This document shows positions 5,069-6,010 of a stretch of 6,010 bases of DNA, one piece after another. This DNA comes from an uncultured Desulfomonile sp. (GTDB taxonomy: Bacteria > Desulfobacterota > Desulfomonilia > Desulfomonilales > Desulfomonilaceae), in the NCBI GenBank assembly GCA_903920415.1, contig CAIXMD010000115.1, forward strand, positions 1 to 6,010, read 5' to 3'. The position numbers were made by a program, and so were the translations under genes. Under the pieces are notes generated by a model. That model was given only the letters and a program-made list of their open reading frames with translations. It was not told the DNA's origin and searched no databases. Positions within the stretch are counted from its first letter, which is position 1. Every line of letters begins with the position of its first letter.

Positions 5069-6010
5069 GTGGGAGAAGCATCTCTCAGTGGTGCCTTACG
5101 AGCCATACCGTCTGTAGACAGACTTCTGGCCGATCCTTCATTCTCAGCCCTCAGGGGAAAATATTCGGAGGACTTGGTCAAAATTATGCTGCGGCGTTCC
5201 CTGGAAGAACTTCGACAGGATATCCGGCATGGAAAGGCAGGGGAAGCAGACTGTTCCTTTCATGCCGTCGTTGCCCGTACCTCAAAGATGTGCGAGTCCC
5301 GCCTGGCCCCTAAGTTTAGGGAGGTCATAAACGCTACCGGTGTCATAGTCCATACCAACCTCGGACGCAGCCCTCTGTCAAAAAGGGTTGCGGAAAGAAT
5401 CACTCGGGCGGCAATAGGGTATTCCAATCTCGAATATGATCTGGAGAAAGGGCATCGAGGGGAGAGGAACACCCATCTGATGTCACTTATGGAGGAGTTG
5501 ACCGGAGCCGAGGCTGCTCTCGCGGTCAACAACAATGCAGCTGCCGTACTACTGGCACTTTCCAGTTTAGCTATGGGAAAAGAGGTTGTAGTCTCCAGGG
5601 GCGAACTCATAGAGATAGGTGGTTCTTTCCGTATACCGGATGTAATGGCGCGTTCGGGGGCTATCCTCAAAGAAGTGGGAACCACCAACCGCACCCACCC
5701 GAAGGATTATATAGATGCCATTAACGATAGAACCGCCCTAATCCTCAAGGTTCACACCAGCAATTACCGAATCGTGGGTTTCACACGCGAAGTTGGGTTG
5801 GACGAACTGGTTGCTATTGGTAGGCAAACGAAGGTCCCCACGATGATGGATCTCGGCAGCGGTTGCCTGGTGGACCTGTCTCAACATGGACTTAAGGACG
5901 AGGTTGCTGTTCAGGATGTGCTAGCCCGAGGGGTGGACGTGGTAAGTTTTAGTGGAGACAAGCTTCTCGGTGGTCCACAAGCTGGAATTCTGGCTGGGCG
6001 AAAAAATTTA
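5069..6010 (+). CDS. selA: L-seryl-tRNA(Sec) selenium transferase, 3' truncated by window edge
   Basis: SelA is a pyridoxal-phosphate enzyme that converts Ser-tRNA(Sec) to Sec-tRNA(Sec) with selenophosphate, in the cytoplasm, as a ring-shaped decamer. The window holds 314 residues of a family about 460-470 long, open to the last base. Motifs match the family closely: IPSVDRLL (13-20) in the N-terminal tRNA-binding part, NATGVIVHTNLGR (88-100), VNNNAAAVLLAL (153-164), SRGELIEIGGSFRIPDV (176-192), GTTNRTH, KVHTSNY (227-233), DLGSGCLVDLS (261-271), and SFSGDKLLGGPQAG, where K298 is the PLP-binding lysine. GTG 5069 is preferred: AGAAGG lies 9 nt upstream (5054-5059), while the in-frame TTG at 5063 sits too close to it. 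The organism is therefore expected to decode UGA as selenocysteine, with selB and selC elsewhere; selB is often the next gene but cannot be seen. It probably shares a transcript with the exported protein upstream. Confidence 0.96.
   Translation, partial: MGEASLSGALRAIPSVDRLLADPSFSALRGKYSEDLVKIMLRRSLEELRQDIRHGKAGEADCSFHAVVARTSKMCESRLAPKFREVINATGVIVHTNLGRSPLSKRVAERITRAAIGYSNLEYDLEKGHRGERNTHLMSLMEELTGAEAALAVNNNAAAVLLALSSLAMGKEVVVSRGELIEIGGSFRIPDVMARSGAILKEVGTTNRTHPKDYIDAINDRTALILKVHTSNYRIVGFTREVGLDELVAIGRQTKVPTMMDLGSGCLVDLSQHGLKDEVAVQDVLARGVDVVSFSGDKLLGGPQAGILAGRKNL

Noticed and set aside
5260..5694. 144-residue open frame on the minus strand opposite selA
   Set aside because: It is antisense to highly conserved SelA motifs, which explain the sequence; the product is low-complexity Ser/Ala/Arg-rich with no family features.

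Overview
This window looks like an ordinary chromosomal stretch of a bacterium with intermediate GC content. The gene content suggests a deltaproteobacterium (Desulfobacterota): the order ribBA - ribH - nusB, an MtaB-type tRNA-modifying enzyme, and selA, which implies selenocysteine use. This placement is an inference from gene order and protein style; no single marker proves it. There is no mobile element, CRISPR array, rRNA or tRNA gene, and I see no defence or biosynthetic system.

Layout: (1) 1-332 is the 3' end of ribBA (GTP cyclohydrolase II part), read rightwards, ending in tandem stops TGA-TAA. (2) 333-513 is an intergenic stretch with a stem-loop, a T8 run and a textbook sigma-70 promoter (TTGACA, 18 nt, TATAAT), so ribH can be transcribed on its own. 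(3) ribH (lumazine synthase, 514-978) and nusB (1036-1530) follow on the same strand, separated by a weak terminator-like hairpin. (4) 1576-2991 encodes an unrecognised exported protein: signal peptide, a long proline/glutamate-rich and probably disordered region, and a helical C-terminal domain. (5) mtaB (2988-4328) is read leftwards and its stop codon overlaps that of the unknown gene by 4 bp. (6) 4329-4522 is the divergent control region, with a good promoter close to the mtaB start, a palindrome, and a perfect 10-bp inverted repeat in front of the rightward genes. (7) 4523-5053 is a small exported protein whose fold may be PsbP/DcrB-like. (8) selA (5069 to the window end) follows 15 bp later, is cut by the edge, and was found by direct translation.

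Functional links: RibBA and RibH supply the two branches of riboflavin synthesis (pyrimidine precursor and lumazine). NusB is commonly adjacent to ribH in bacteria but acts in rRNA antitermination. MtaB methylthiolates the t6A base of certain tRNAs, and SelA makes Sec-tRNA(Sec), so two tRNA-maturation genes flank the divergent promoter region. The most useful items for follow-up are the unknown exported protein, the exported protein paired with selA, and the structured divergent intergenic region.
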